Assembly: GCA_031417395.1 (NCBI GenBank)
Contig: JANOVM010000059.1
Span: 29,559-93,558, forward strand
DNA length: 64,000 nt
Direction: 5' to 3'
Source: JADKIH01 sp031417395
GTDB taxonomy: Bacteria > Bacteroidota > Bacteroidia > AKYH767-A > 2013-40CM-41-45
The notes under the pieces were generated by a model. That model had not been told where the DNA came from, made no database searches, and saw only the letters and a program-made list of their open reading frames with translations. Positions 7,589 through 17,483 of the stretch are shown here, one piece after another; the stretch's first letter is position 1, and every line of letters starts with the position of its first letter. Position numbers and translations under genes: made by a program.

Positions 7589-10500
7589 TTATGGTCTCAT
7601 CAAGATTATCGTATAATAAACATTATTTCCCATTAGCACATAATCATCAGATTCAACAATTCCATCACCGGTAATGTCTTCATACGTATATCCCAATAAA
7701 GTATAATAGAGAGCATTCTCCAAATCCCCGTAATCTTGAGATTCAATTACTCCATCATGATGTCCTACTCCAAGAATTGGATCTGAAATATCACCGCTCC
7801 AAATTGCAAAGTTTCCGTCCCCCAGATTTCTAAGATTGTTTCCATATGCCTTATTGATGGAATTTGTAAAATCATAGGTAATATTTTCTTTGTTGAAATA
7901 AAGAGGAAGTGAACTCCATGTTTCAAGTGCATTTCTATGTTTAACAACAATATAATACTCTCCAATTCTAATAGATGGGAAATAGAAATTTCCATTTCCG
8001 GCAGTATCAATTACATTTTTTGAAGAATAAACAATTTCATTTGGTGAATTTTTACTATGCAACTCAACAATCATTGTGTCTGAAACTCCAGGAAAATTTG
8101 CCGCATCTACAGAAGCTACTTGTAAGCTGTTTCCCCGATAAAATCCTTCAATAAATAATTTGATATCGATTGTCGTTGGAAAATCTGATCTTATAGAAAT
8201 CGTAAAATCAGGATTACCCGGAGCTTCCTCAATATTTCCTGCACTGTCAGCAGCAATGCTGTAAATATCATAAATATGACCTGGCGCACCATAAAATATA
8301 TCTGAAGTATCCACCGTGTTTTTCTTCCATGCATAATAATTATAGCCTGAATCAGAAACAAAAACTGTATAATCTTTAAGTCCAGATAAATTATCGTTTC
8401 CATTCCACTTTAAAACAAAAGAAGTATCGATTTGAATGGTATCATTATTAATTATTGAACTTTGCGGTTTTATCAGATCTATGATATTATTTGAAGTGTT
8501 TGTATTAATAGGATCATTAAAATCAAAAATTATTGTTGCCCTGTTATTTATTGAATCCCCAGTTTGAACACTTGTCAATGGATCTATGCTATAAGAAACG
8601 AATCCATCTCCACTTCCTGCATGATCATCAGGTGGTAGGAAACCGAGTAATGGATCTTCTGTTAATTCCAAAGTAAGTGGATCAAGTGAAGAAAATTTCC
8701 AAATTGCAACACCGTTTGAGGTATCTATTCTTCCAGCAGATTTTACAATTAAATTTACTTGTGGTCTCAGATCAACATATTGTTCAAAAACGTTATTCTC
8801 AGGATTTTCCATAACCAGAGTTTTAATTCCAAAACCAGTAGCTAAAAATTTAAATGTTTTTAAATTAAATTTAGATTTATCTAGACTGTCGATAACGGTT
8901 ACCTCTTGTGCAGCTGCACTTGCAGTATCAACGTTTTCAAAGAAAACGGAATAATTAAATGGTGTATTCAAGTTTTGAAAAGTACTTGGGCCCGTTTTTA
9001 AATTCGGATCATAAGAACCGACTCCATCTTTATGTTTATCTTTCTTATCCTTTGGGGGGAAACATGAAATCTCGGCTTGCTGTGAATTATCTCCATTAAT
9101 GTCTTTAATTATTTTTCGAAGTAAGTAGTTCAACTTATCAATTATTGCTTGTGATTTGAGGCTTTCAGGACTTGCACAACCTTGAAATGCTTTTAAAAGT
9201 ATTTTCGCAATATTAACTGCATCAATATTATTGTTACTATAACATACAGAAGTTGTCAATTCTTTAAATACATTACTTAATGCATAAGAAATGCAATCTG
9301 TGATTGGACATGGACCAACCATATCTAGGCATACTCCAAGATCGTTGTTTGTTAAATTCTTGTCATTAATCATATCCTTCAAGCAATTAATTTTATTATT
9401 ATCAACAGAACAATTTGAAATCTCTGCGGATGAACAAGCAAATGAATTTGATAAAGATGAATATGGACCAAAACTTAAGAGGAAAGTGATCATTCTTGAA
9501 CATTGTTCTTGGGTGAACATATTCATAAAAGTATCATCTGAGTAATCCATAAAATTCATATACATTCTTCCTGGGCTGCTACCTGCACAATTATCAGAAT
9601 ATGGATACTGGGGGTTTTCAGCAATATCCGTCTCAATGTCTTGAAGTGGAGTATCTGTTATTCCATCATCAGGCGAACAACCTGGTGAATCTCCCCAAAT
9701 ATGTCTCAGTCCTAACCAATGCCCTACTTCATGAGTTGCAGTACGTCCAAGATTCGCCAAAGGAAGACTTCCTGGATTCGCATAACTTCCAACTGTTCCA
9801 AAATTTAAAACAACACCTTGTAAATTAGGTGCGCATAAAAAATCGGCTGCATATCCAAATAGAGTGTTAGGATTATTGGATGAATTAGAACTTGATACAT
9901 AAATATTACCAACCCAAATATTAAGATAATCTGAAGCTGGCCATGCATCAAGACCTCCTTGTGAATAGAATTTAATAGGGTCATTTTGGTCACCAAAAGC
10001 TTCAACACTAGTTCGGCGCCTTTCAATTCCTGTACTTGGTTTTCCGTTTGGATCTCGCTTTGCCAAACAAAATTGAATATTTGAGGCCCCAGCAGTAGTT
10101 TGCCAAACTAGCGGTGTTAAACTAGCGTCTTGATTATTTCGGGAATAGTCTAAATTAAGTTGATCGATCTGAGCTTGAATCTGTGCATCACATATATTTT
10201 GATTGCAATTATTATATAAAATATGAAATACAACTGGAATTGTAATAAATGAAGGAGTAGTTATAGTGCTAGAATTGTTTTTGTTATTTTGCATTACACT
10301 TTCTAAAAACAATTCCATTTGTTGTTTCTTATTTAATAAACTAGAATCAATTTGAGTTAGTTGATTAAAATACTCTACCGTGCCGCACCTTATAAATGGG
10401 CCTGATAGTGGGCTTGAAATATTTAAATTAGAATTAGTTATTGATGAGCCATTGGAAATACTTTGAGTTATATTTAATGTATTTGAATAATTTTCAATAT

Positions 10501-13462
10501 TGAAAGGTTCACATATTGCAGTCCTTAATTTATATGAATTTAGATTTGGTGATGTAAGTGATATAGGAAAAACTTTCGTCTCCCCCGCTCTCAAACTCGG
10601 AATAAAAAACATTAACACTTTAGTTGAATCCTCATCATAATAAACTGAATCGATGGTAAAAATATCTGGAATTGAATCGAGATAGTTTTGAATTGTATCA
10701 CTATTTGGATCATAAAATTCAAAATCTGGAATCATTTCAATATTTGCTGGAACAGTTATCGATACTGGGACATTTGTCGCATCAACATTTCCTGAATTGC
10801 CACAAACAATTAAGTTCTTTTGTAATCTCCCAGGACGAAATAACTCACCACCAATATTATCGATCCACAATCTTGGTCCACTGGCATTCGTCGAATCAAG
10901 TGCAGCATCTATAATTGTAAATGCATTTGGATAAGTTAGTTCGAATCCACTCGTGTCAAAGATAGTTACATTGTAAAATGAAGAATCTTTTCCGGTCAAA
11001 TCAAAATAACAGGTGGCTGTTGTTCTGCTGTTGTTTACTTCTACTAAATCCGAAAAAATATCTGTTGAATTATTTTTACTCAACTTCGCCTGAACCAAAC
11101 TTGGAAAATACTGGCCATAAACCTTTAATATCATTCTTCCCTCATTTGATGCTTTATTTGGAGATACGTAATTATTAATTTGAGGAATTGTTGAAGGAAC
11201 TCTTTTGGCGCCGTTGCTCATTATTCCATTGTGACCATTTGGACCATTATCAAGTAGCATTAAAGTGTCACAGTCTACTGTATTAAAATTATAATAAGCC
11301 AATATGCCTGGCTCATTTCCGATCAGATGTTTATTAACTTGTTCTGAAATTTCCTGCTGACTCAATTCATAATTCCAGACTTTCAATTCATCTATGCTTC
11401 CCTTAAAATATCCATTGTAAAAACCATTACCATGCCCAAGTGTTAGGTAATTCAATTGGGGCTGATAAGACCAATAATTTTGATCGATAAGTTGTCCGAA
11501 TAAGTACACCTTTCTGGTGCTGCCATTCATAGTAATTGTAACATGATTCCATCTATTTGGTAACAAATCGAATTGAAGAAGATGAGAAAGAATCCAATTA
11601 TTGTTCAAATTTGGATTGGCATAAAGACCTAAATCGTCCTGAAGATCAACAATCGTAGCAGTATTACTTTGAATTGAATCAGGATTCACCCAAAATGAAA
11701 CTGTAAATTGAAATTGATTGAACCATAATCCCAAATCTATATAATCATTCACTCCGTCAAATTTCAATGCCATATCTTGTATCCCTTGTAAACTATTAGC
11801 AATATGTATTGGAGAACTAATTGGACCGACGAGGCTGGGTGACGAAGTTTTAATTCTAAATTTATAGCAACCGGGAGATAAATTAGCCGGAATTATAACA
11901 TTATTAAATGTTCCACTTGTTGTTCCATGCAAAGATGATAGAACTAGGGGATTTATGAAATTTTGCCCCGTCGGATCAATTTCTAAATCAAAAATATTAT
12001 TTGCTTGCAAGGTGTTGCTGAAAGCACGGAATGAAACAGAAAATGTATCACCCGGAAATAAGTTACTTTTAGAGAATGCAGTAATTTCTAAATTAACTCC
12101 ACAATTTGTACAACAAATTTCACTCAATATATTGTTTGAAAGAGTTGTAAGATAAGATTCATAAGCTTCAACACCTGAAGTAGAAGAAAGATTCAAGCCT
12201 GGTGAATGTGACTGTGATTGAGGAGTTGTAACAATCGTGGTAGTATTTTTCTGGTAACAGCCAATATCTCCCAAGCTATCTGTTTTAAGTAAATACATTC
12301 CAACTGTTAATGGTAAGCCAATTGCTAATGTATTTATGTTGCCAAATCCTCCAACAATAAATCCTTTATCATTTGTTTGATTAACAATATAACTTTTATC
12401 ATTTGCTAATGATCCATATGTTTTTGTCCATAAAGTATCTCCATTAGAATTGGTCCGTATTAGATAAACGTCTTCGTCCCCGGCACCAAAGCTTTTAGTC
12501 CAACCTGTAATAATAAACCCTTCATCTTCTGTTTGAGAAACAAAATATCCTATATCGTCATTCGGGCCTCCATAAGTTTTGGACCATACTAAAATTCCAT
12601 TCATGTCGACTTTTAATAAATAAACATCTTTCAGTCCAGCTCCAAAGCTTTTTGTTGTTCCTAGTATAATATAACCGCTATCAGATGTCTGCTTCGCAGA
12701 ATATGCCCAATCATCATCCAGCCCTCCATATGATCTATACCAAATCGAATCTCCATTTGAATTTGTTTTTAGTAAATTAATTTCTTGATTTCCAGCTCCC
12801 GTAGGATCTCCACCATTTACTACAATATAACCACCATCAAATGTTTCCTGAACTGAATAGCCCCAATTATAATAAGATGTAATTAAACTGCTATAAGATT
12901 TTAACCATAATAAGTTTCCATCTTTTTCAGTTTTGAATAATAACAATTGTTGATCCGATACTCCGGATACTATATATCCGCTGTCTGAGGTTTGTTGAAC
13001 ACACAAAGCCCAGTCAGAAATATATTGAGTGTAAAAAGGTGTAGAACGACCGTATGTTTTAGACCAACTGATTATTCCCAAGGAATTAGTTTTAATCAAA
13101 AAAGCATCCCAATAACCGTAAAATGTTGCAAGCCCAGTAATGATATAACCATCATCATTAGTTTGTTGTACAGAATAAGGGATATCTTGATTTCCCGATA
13201 TTCCTTCAAATTTTCTATTCCAAGTTTCCTCTCCGAATGCGTTTGTTTTAACTAAAAACATGTCGCAGGCACTAGGTCCACTTACACTATAAACAAAAAT
13301 ATACCCTCCGTCATTTGTTATTCCTACGGAAGTTATTGGATTACCACCGTTCGTAAATCCACCAGCTCTAGTTTTTTGAAATTTAACCTGACAATAGCTA
13401 TTGCAAAAAGTTGAAAATATTATAGAAAATAAAATAAATAATTTTTTTTTCATTCGGTTCAA
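7589..13462 (-). CDS. Giant secreted multidomain M43-type (pappalysin-like) metalloprotease
   Basis: 1957 residues with an N-terminal signal peptide (KKKLFILFSIIFSTFC). Residues about 40-410 are repeats of the type D-G-G-Y-I-x-x-G...L-x-K-T-x-x-x-G-x-x-x-W, probably a beta-propeller. Residues about 564-720 are a LamG/concanavalin-like domain (ALKFDGVNDYIDLG). The protease domain carries the zinc motif HEVGHWLGLRH with H1244, E1245, H1248 and H1254, and the Met-turn MNFMDYSDD, as in family M43. Ig-like or DUF11-type modules follow, and the last 60 residues contain two dockerin-like D-G-x-I/V-E-S-x-D-Y segments. No canonical T9SS tail is seen. It is likely surface-attached or secreted and degrades protein. 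Gene stands alone, with no partner. Confidence 0.88.
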   Translation of the reverse strand: MNRMKKKLFILFSIIFSTFCNSYCQVKFQKTRAGGFTNGGNPITSVGITNDGGYIFVYSVSGPSACDMFLVKTNAFGEETWNRKFEGISGNQDIPYSVQQTNDDGYIITGLATFYGYWDAFLIKTNSLGIISWSKTYGRSTPFYTQYISDWALCVQQTSDSGYIVSGVSDQQLLLFKTEKDGNLLWLKSYSSLITSYYNWGYSVQETFDGGYIVVNGGDPTGAGNQEINLLKTNSNGDSIWYRSYGGLDDDWAYSAKQTSDSGYIILGTTKSFGAGLKDVYLLKVDMNGILVWSKTYGGPNDDIGYFVSQTEDEGFIITGWTKSFGAGDEDVYLIRTNSNGDTLWTKTYGSLANDKSYIVNQTNDKGFIVGGFGNINTLAIGLPLTVGMYLLKTDSLGDIGCYQKNTTTIVTTPQSQSHSPGLNLSSTSGVEAYESYLTTLSNNILSEICCTNCGVNLEITAFSKSNLFPGDTFSVSFRAFSNTLQANNIFDLEIDPTGQNFINPLVLSSLHGTTSGTFNNVIIPANLSPGCYKFRIKTSSPSLVGPISSPIHIANSLQGIQDMALKFDGVNDYIDLGLWFNQFQFTVSFWVNPDSIQSNTATIVDLQDDLGLYANPNLNNNWILSHLLQFDLLPNRWNHVTITMNGSTRKVYLFGQLIDQNYWSYQPQLNYLTLGHGNGFYNGYFKGSIDELKVWNYELSQQEISEQVNKHLIGNEPGILAYYNFNTVDCDTLMLLDNGPNGHNGIMSNGAKRVPSTIPQINNYVSPNKASNEGRMILKVYGQYFPSLVQAKLSKNNSTDIFSDLVEVNNSRTTATCYFDLTGKDSSFYNVTIFDTSGFELTYPNAFTIIDAALDSTNASGPRLWIDNIGGELFRPGRLQKNLIVCGNSGNVDATNVPVSITVPANIEMIPDFEFYDPNSDTIQNYLDSIPDIFTIDSVYYDEDSTKVLMFFIPSLRAGETKVFPISLTSPNLNSYKLRTAICEPFNIENYSNTLNITQSISNGSSITNSNLNISSPLSGPFIRCGTVEYFNQLTQIDSSLLNKKQQMELFLESVMQNNKNNSSTITTPSFITIPVVFHILYNNCNQNICDAQIQAQIDQLNLDYSRNNQDASLTPLVWQTTAGASNIQFCLAKRDPNGKPSTGIERRRTSVEAFGDQNDPIKFYSQGGLDAWPASDYLNIWVGNIYVSSSNSSNNPNTLFGYAADFLCAPNLQGVVLNFGTVGSYANPGSLPLANLGRTATHEVGHWLGLRHIWGDSPGCSPDDGITDTPLQDIETDIAENPQYPYSDNCAGSSPGRMYMNFMDYSDDTFMNMFTQEQCSRMITFLLSFGPYSSLSNSFACSSAEISNCSVDNNKINCLKDMINDKNLTNNDLGVCLDMVGPCPITDCISYALSNVFKELTTSVCYSNNNIDAVNIAKILLKAFQGCASPESLKSQAIIDKLNYLLRKIIKDINGDNSQQAEISCFPPKDKKDKHKDGVGSYDPNLKTGPSTFQNLNTPFNYSVFFENVDTASAAAQEVTVIDSLDKSKFNLKTFKFLATGFGIKTLVMENPENNVFEQYVDLRPQVNLIVKSAGRIDTSNGVAIWKFSSLDPLTLELTEDPLLGFLPPDDHAGSGDGFVSYSIDPLTSVQTGDSINNRATIIFDFNDPINTNTSNNIIDLIKPQSSIINNDTIQIDTSFVLKWNGNDNLSGLKDYTVFVSDSGYNYYAWKKNTVDTSDIFYGAPGHIYDIYSIAADSAGNIEEAPGNPDFTISIRSDFPTTIDIKLFIEGFYRGNSLQVASVDAANFPGVSDTMIVELHSKNSPNEIVYSSKNVIDTAGNGNFYFPSIRIGEYYIVVKHRNALETWSSLPLYFNKENITYDFTNSINKAYGNNLRNLGDGNFAIWSGDISDPILGVGHHDGVIESQDYGDLENALYYTLLGYTYEDITGDGIVESDDYVLMGNNVYYTIILMRP

Positions 13463-13637
13463 ATAATTAGTATAAATTTATTGAATAATTATTTTCAAAA
13501 TTAATCCTTGGAAAACCCTTAAGAATCTTAAGAGCACTAATTTAAAAAAATGTCTCGAAATAAATATATAATCACATAAAATTTTCTAAAAATAAAAGGA
13601 GCTAAAGAAACTACCATTTTTAGACCTTTTTGGTAAA

Positions 13638-14024
13638 TCAACTCCCATGATAATACCCAATCTTCCTTTTATTCGCCCCTTTCCACCCATTAACCTCCTC
13701 CTGTACCCAAGTTTCAAACATTTCCATAGAAAGAAAACAGTCCTTTAGAACATAATGATTAACGATCTTCTGATGAATATTCTTAACCATCCCCGCATTC
13801 AATTCAAAAGAGCTTCCCAATTGAATACATTCCTCCTCAGAGAACCATTTCCGCAAAACAGAAAAAAGGATTTTTCCGCGGGTAGATGGTGAAGGATTTG
13901 GAATTAAAAATTTGTAATTGATACGACGAGCCAATGCGGGATCAATACCCAAGAAATTATTCGAGGTAAGTAAAAGTATACCTCTGAATGATTCAAGATT
14001 TTCCAAAAGGATATTGATTCTAAA
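13638..14024 (-). pseudogene. AAA ATPase, C-terminal remnant
   Basis: The open frame starts immediately after an in-frame TAA and has only a TTG (14006) as possible start. It reads NILLENLESFRGILLLTSNN (sensor 1 region), then DPALARRI (arginine-finger region), and ends in the small lid helices with GANKRKIGYYHG. Walker A and Walker B are absent, so it cannot bind ATP. It is the last third of an AAA-family ATPase, cut at its 5' end, probably when the island formed or decayed. It lies between the M43 protease and the tRNA gene. Confidence 0.75.
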
Positions 14025-14158
14025 TTAAATGAGAAAAATTCTATCTGTAAAAACTTAATTTTTCAAATCCATTTACTGCACACTTTACTGCAGAGTTGGT
14101 GTTTTTTGATAAAAATTTAAAGGACATCCATCCCCTAAACACTTGCAAACAAACTATG

Positions 14159-14230
14159 TAGTCCCGGGCAGAATCGAACTGCCATCAAAAGTTTAGGAAA
14201 CTTCTATTCTATCCGTTGAACTACGGGACC
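14159..14230 (-). tRNA. tRNA-Arg (anticodon CCT)
   Basis: A full cloverleaf can be drawn on the minus strand: acceptor GGTCCCG/CGGGACT (G1-U72 wobble), D stem GTTC/GAAT, anticodon stem GAAGT/ACTTT with loop TTCCTAA (anticodon CCT, reads AGG), T arm GGCAG-TTCGATT-CTGCC, discriminator A. 72 nt; CCA is not encoded. Its 3' end faces the recombinase-rich region to the left. tRNA genes, including Arg-CCT, are common integration sites. Confidence 0.95.
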
Positions 14231-14326
14231 GGTTAATAAAAGGAGTGCGAAATTAAAAAATTTAAGTTAAAAAATGGCTGAAAGAAGGATTTAATTGAAA
14301 GTAATGGCTTTAGCCGTCCAAACATC

Positions 14327-15151
14327 CTATTGAATAATATACTTTAAACTTTTCCGATAGCCATTCCCCTCAATAGTACAGAAGTTTATACCGGAAGATT
14401 GAAATGGCAAAGGAAATTCATTACTTCCCGTATGGATGTTTTCTCTTTCGGAAAAAATAATTAATCCATCCAAATTATAAATAGAAATATTTAGCGATAA
14501 GTTTTTCGCCGATTCAATAATTAATTTTGGTTTTATATTATCATCACTCATTATTCCTGCTGAAAATAATTGCTTGGTTTCAATTTCATTTGTAGAAGTA
14601 ATATACGTAAGATTCAAATCATCTAGATACCCTTCAGTACTTAGGCCAATAGTGCCAATATCGGCTATAAATATAGTTTGGTATGGTTCAACAGATGTGG
14701 GGTAATTAATAGTTAAGGTAAAAGGAGTCCACACAGTTGTGTTTGCAAGAATAGGTGTTTGAAAAACTGCCTGAGTGATGATTTGATAATTTGAATCCTG
14801 TACAGTAATCCAGATTCCCAACCTGTCGCCACCAATTAGGAAATTACCTTTCCAGAAGCCTGTCAAAACTAAAGGCTTTATACTATTATCGAGAATACAA
14901 GCTACTTCACCTCCAATAAATCCTGTTGCGCCATCTGAAACAGAAACAAAATGAACAGAACTGGCACTACTGTGTCCGGGCGCCTGGAGCACGGTTGTTG
15001 CACTAGCTGCACCATTATTTGCTATCCAGTTAACCGGACTGCTATATCCGCTGCTGTCAATTGCCCATACTTCGAATCCGCCATTTACCGGTAACTGGGA
15101 AAATGTTTTTTGCATTACAAAAATCAAAATAAGAAATAGAATTCTTTTCAT
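14327..15151 (-). CDS. Secreted T9SS-sorted protein, jelly-roll-like N-terminal domain
   Basis: 274 residues with signal peptide MKRILFLILIFVMQKTFS. Residues about 20-185 begin with VNGGFEVW and are beta-rich with a late acidic YLDDLNL strand, typical of carbohydrate-binding or PCMD-like jelly rolls. A T9SS type A sorting domain follows (about 205-274, LNISIYNLDG to KSLKYIIQ). It is predicted to be surface-exposed or released; the bound ligand is unknown. It sits beside the tRNA with no operon partner. Confidence 0.72.
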   Translation of the reverse strand: MKRILFLILIFVMQKTFSQLPVNGGFEVWAIDSSGYSSPVNWIANNGAASATTVLQAPGHSSASSVHFVSVSDGATGFIGGEVACILDNSIKPLVLTGFWKGNFLIGGDRLGIWITVQDSNYQIITQAVFQTPILANTTVWTPFTLTINYPTSVEPYQTIFIADIGTIGLSTEGYLDDLNLTYITSTNEIETKQLFSAGIMSDDNIKPKLIIESAKNLSLNISIYNLDGLIIFSERENIHTGSNEFPLPFQSSGINFCTIEGNGYRKSLKYIIQ

Positions 15152-15370
15152 TTAAAATGAGCTTGTCTGCTTTTGAGTTTAAGTGAAATAAATTGAGAAA
15201 CCTTTGCCTGAATTAATTTTCTAAATGCAATATAGCAATTTATAAATTTCAATATTACTTTCTTTATCCGTTTGCAATTAATGAGTTATCCTAATTTGCC
15301 GGAATATACTGTAGTTACACATTAAATTTCTATTAAAATAAAAATAACCCTTTCAATCGAAAAGCTTTCC

Positions 15371-15378
15371 TACCTTCG
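15371..15378 (+). promoter_or_regulatory. Candidate -7 element of the SPFH gene
   Basis: TACCTTCG resembles the Bacteroidota -7 consensus TAnnTTTG with one mismatch. It lies 13 bases before the ATG at 15392, which would give a very short 5' leader. No clear -33 TTTG was found. Confidence 0.4.
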
Positions 15379-15391
15379 TAAAAAAAATAAA

Positions 15392-16294
15392 ATGACTATT
15401 CTATTTATTGGCCTCTTATTATTTCTCCTGGCACCAAAGACTCCTGAATTATTTCCGCAAATTGCAGGCATAACACGCATTGTTCGTTTAACCGGTCTTG
15501 GGTTGATCGTTGTTGGCTTAGCAAATGCTACCGTCAAACAGATTGAAGCCGGACACGTAGGTGTACAGTCTTTATTTGGCAAGGTTCAGGAACGTACGCT
15601 GAATAGCGGACTGAATTTCATAAATCCTTTTGTTGCAGTTAATGTTTTTGATATTAAGACGCAAAATTATACTATGTCATCCATTGCAACAGAAGGCGAT
15701 AAGACCGGTGACGATGCTATTCGTGTTCTTTCTGCCGATGGTCTGGAAGTAATAATTGACCTTACCATACTCTATACTGTTATACCTTCTGAAGCCCCCA
15801 GGATTTACAAGGAAATAGGTGTAGACTACAAGAACATTATTGTCCGGCCGATAACGCGTACAAAAATCCGCGACAATGCCGTTTATTACGATGCTGTCAA
15901 TCTTTATTCAAAACAGCGCGATGAGTTCCAGGTTAAAATTTCAGAGAGTATAGAAAAAGATTTTAAAGCACGCGGCTTGAATCTTGAACAATTGCTCGTG
16001 AGAAATATTACTTTGCCTGCTTCTGTAAAAGCTGCTATTGAATCAAAAATAAATGCCGAACAAGATGCTCAGAAAATGCAATTTGTTCTTCAAAAAGAAA
16101 AGCAGGAAGCCGAACGCAAGCGCGTTGAAGCACAGGGTATAGCCGATTACCAACGTATCATCAACAGCGAAATAACCGACAAGCTTCTCCAATACGAAAG
16201 CATTAAAGCCCAAAAAGAAATTGCTATTTCTCCGAATTCAAAAGTTATTATTATGGGTAAAGGAAGTACTCCGATTATTATTGGGGATAAGTAA
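15392..16294 (+). CDS. SPFH/prohibitin-family membrane protein
   Basis: 300 residues. Two hydrophobic segments at about 2-50 anchor it. An SPFH (band 7/prohibitin) domain spans about 50-220 (EAGHVGVQSLFGKVQ, GLNFINPF, ITLPASVKAAIESKI), followed by a charged helix (about 225-265) that would oligomerise. Prohibitin-like proteins form large ring scaffolds in the inner membrane and often modulate FtsH protease or membrane domains. Length and domain order fit the bacterial prohibitin family. The next gene on the same strand starts 67 bases downstream and may be co-transcribed. Specific partners are not predictable. Confidence 0.88.
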   Translation: MTILFIGLLLFLLAPKTPELFPQIAGITRIVRLTGLGLIVVGLANATVKQIEAGHVGVQSLFGKVQERTLNSGLNFINPFVAVNVFDIKTQNYTMSSIATEGDKTGDDAIRVLSADGLEVIIDLTILYTVIPSEAPRIYKEIGVDYKNIIVRPITRTKIRDNAVYYDAVNLYSKQRDEFQVKISESIEKDFKARGLNLEQLLVRNITLPASVKAAIESKINAEQDAQKMQFVLQKEKQEAERKRVEAQGIADYQRIINSEITDKLLQYESIKAQKEIAISPNSKVIIMGKGSTPIIIGDK

Positions 16295-16361
16295 TTTCTC
16301 TTTTAACCGATTATGAAGGTTGCCCAAAAGTATTTTTTTATATTTGATAAAAAATATTTCT

Positions 16362-17483
16362 ATGGGTTTTGTCGAAGTTGCACTTTTAACTGATTTGCCT
16401 GAAGGCTCTCAAAAAATATTTTCTATCGGCTCACAAAAAATTGCGCTATTCCACTTTGATGGAAAAATCAGTGCCATTGGAAATGCCTGCTTGCACAAAG
16501 CCGGTCCGCTTGGACAAGGTCTGGTAGAAAAAAAATACGATGGTTATTATGTAACCTGTCCATGGCACGGCTGGGAGTATAATATAAAAACAGGAACCGC
16601 TCCTCCAGGGTATTTAGATCAGCAGGCTTTATATGAGATAAAAATCGAAGACGGAAAAATATTTGTCAGCGACAAACCCATTGTTAAAGCCAAACGTGCC
16701 GTACACGATACTAATCCATTGGAAGATCTGGAAAAACTAAAATATGAAACCACACCGGACTCATTGAACATTCTTGGAATTTCAACAACAAACATGAATG
16801 AAAATCTTCCAAGAACATCTACTTCAGAAAATGCTTTGATTAAATCGCTTGATTATGCAAAAGAAAATTTCAATGCTTCCACACGATTAATCAAATTACG
16901 TAACCTTGAATTTCGACACTGCGAAGGCTATTATAGCCGGCATCAGAATGCTTGTACATGGCCATGCAGCATTTCTGAAATGAATCCGGAAGACGGCATG
17001 AATGAAGTTTATAGAAAAATGGTTTTATGGGCCGACGTATTATTGGTTGCAACTCCGATTCGATGGGGCAATGCATCTTCACACTATTTCAAAATGGCGG
17101 AAAGATTAAACTGCGTTCAGAATCAGATTACACTAAAGGAAAAAGTATTGATAAAAAATAAAGTCGCCGGATTTATTATTACCGGCGGACAAGATAATAT
17201 TCAACAAGTCGCCGCACAAATGATGGTTTTTTTTACTGACCTGGGATTTAATTTTCCACCCTTTAGTTTTGTTGGCTGGAGCCGCGGCTGGACAGCAGAA
17301 GATATGGAAAACAACATTCAACAATTTTCCAAATCCAAATATATAGACCGTGCCATAAAAGAACTGACAGAGAATTCAATCCGTCTATCAAGACAATTAA
17401 AGAAAAATCCTATTGAAGAAATGGAAACGCCATTGCCAAAAATTGGCGAAGCGTCAGGAATGATGAAGGATACGGATATTTAA
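16362..17483 (+). CDS. Rieske ferredoxin - NAD(P)H:FMN reductase fusion
   Basis: 373 residues from the ATG at 16362; an upstream TTG at 16320 would add 14 unlikely residues. Residues 1-110 form a Rieske [2Fe-2S] domain with C43-x-H45 and C66-P-W-H69. Residues about 145-340 are a flavodoxin-like NADPH-dependent FMN reductase fold (ILGISTT, VLLVATPIRWGNASSHYFK, IITGGQDN). The linkage suggests electrons move from NAD(P)H through FMN to the iron-sulfur centre within one chain. Substrate unknown; quinone, nitro or metal reduction are options. It is cytosolic, with no signal peptide. The 3' end overlaps the convergent debranching enzyme gene by 4 bases. Confidence 0.82.
   Translation: MGFVEVALLTDLPEGSQKIFSIGSQKIALFHFDGKISAIGNACLHKAGPLGQGLVEKKYDGYYVTCPWHGWEYNIKTGTAPPGYLDQQALYEIKIEDGKIFVSDKPIVKAKRAVHDTNPLEDLEKLKYETTPDSLNILGISTTNMNENLPRTSTSENALIKSLDYAKENFNASTRLIKLRNLEFRHCEGYYSRHQNACTWPCSISEMNPEDGMNEVYRKMVLWADVLLVATPIRWGNASSHYFKMAERLNCVQNQITLKEKVLIKNKVAGFIITGGQDNIQQVAAQMMVFFTDLGFNFPPFSFVGWSRGWTAEDMENNIQQFSKSKYIDRAIKELTENSIRLSRQLKKNPIEEMETPLPKIGEASGMMKDTDI

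Noticed and set aside
9291..9545. Small plus-strand frames within the M43 protease gene
   Set aside because: All lie inside the minus-strand 5.9-kb gene, which reads through without interruption and has clear domains.
16320..16361. Upstream TTG start of the Rieske fusion
   Set aside because: The Rieske domain begins after the ATG at 16362 and the added 14 residues match no family feature.
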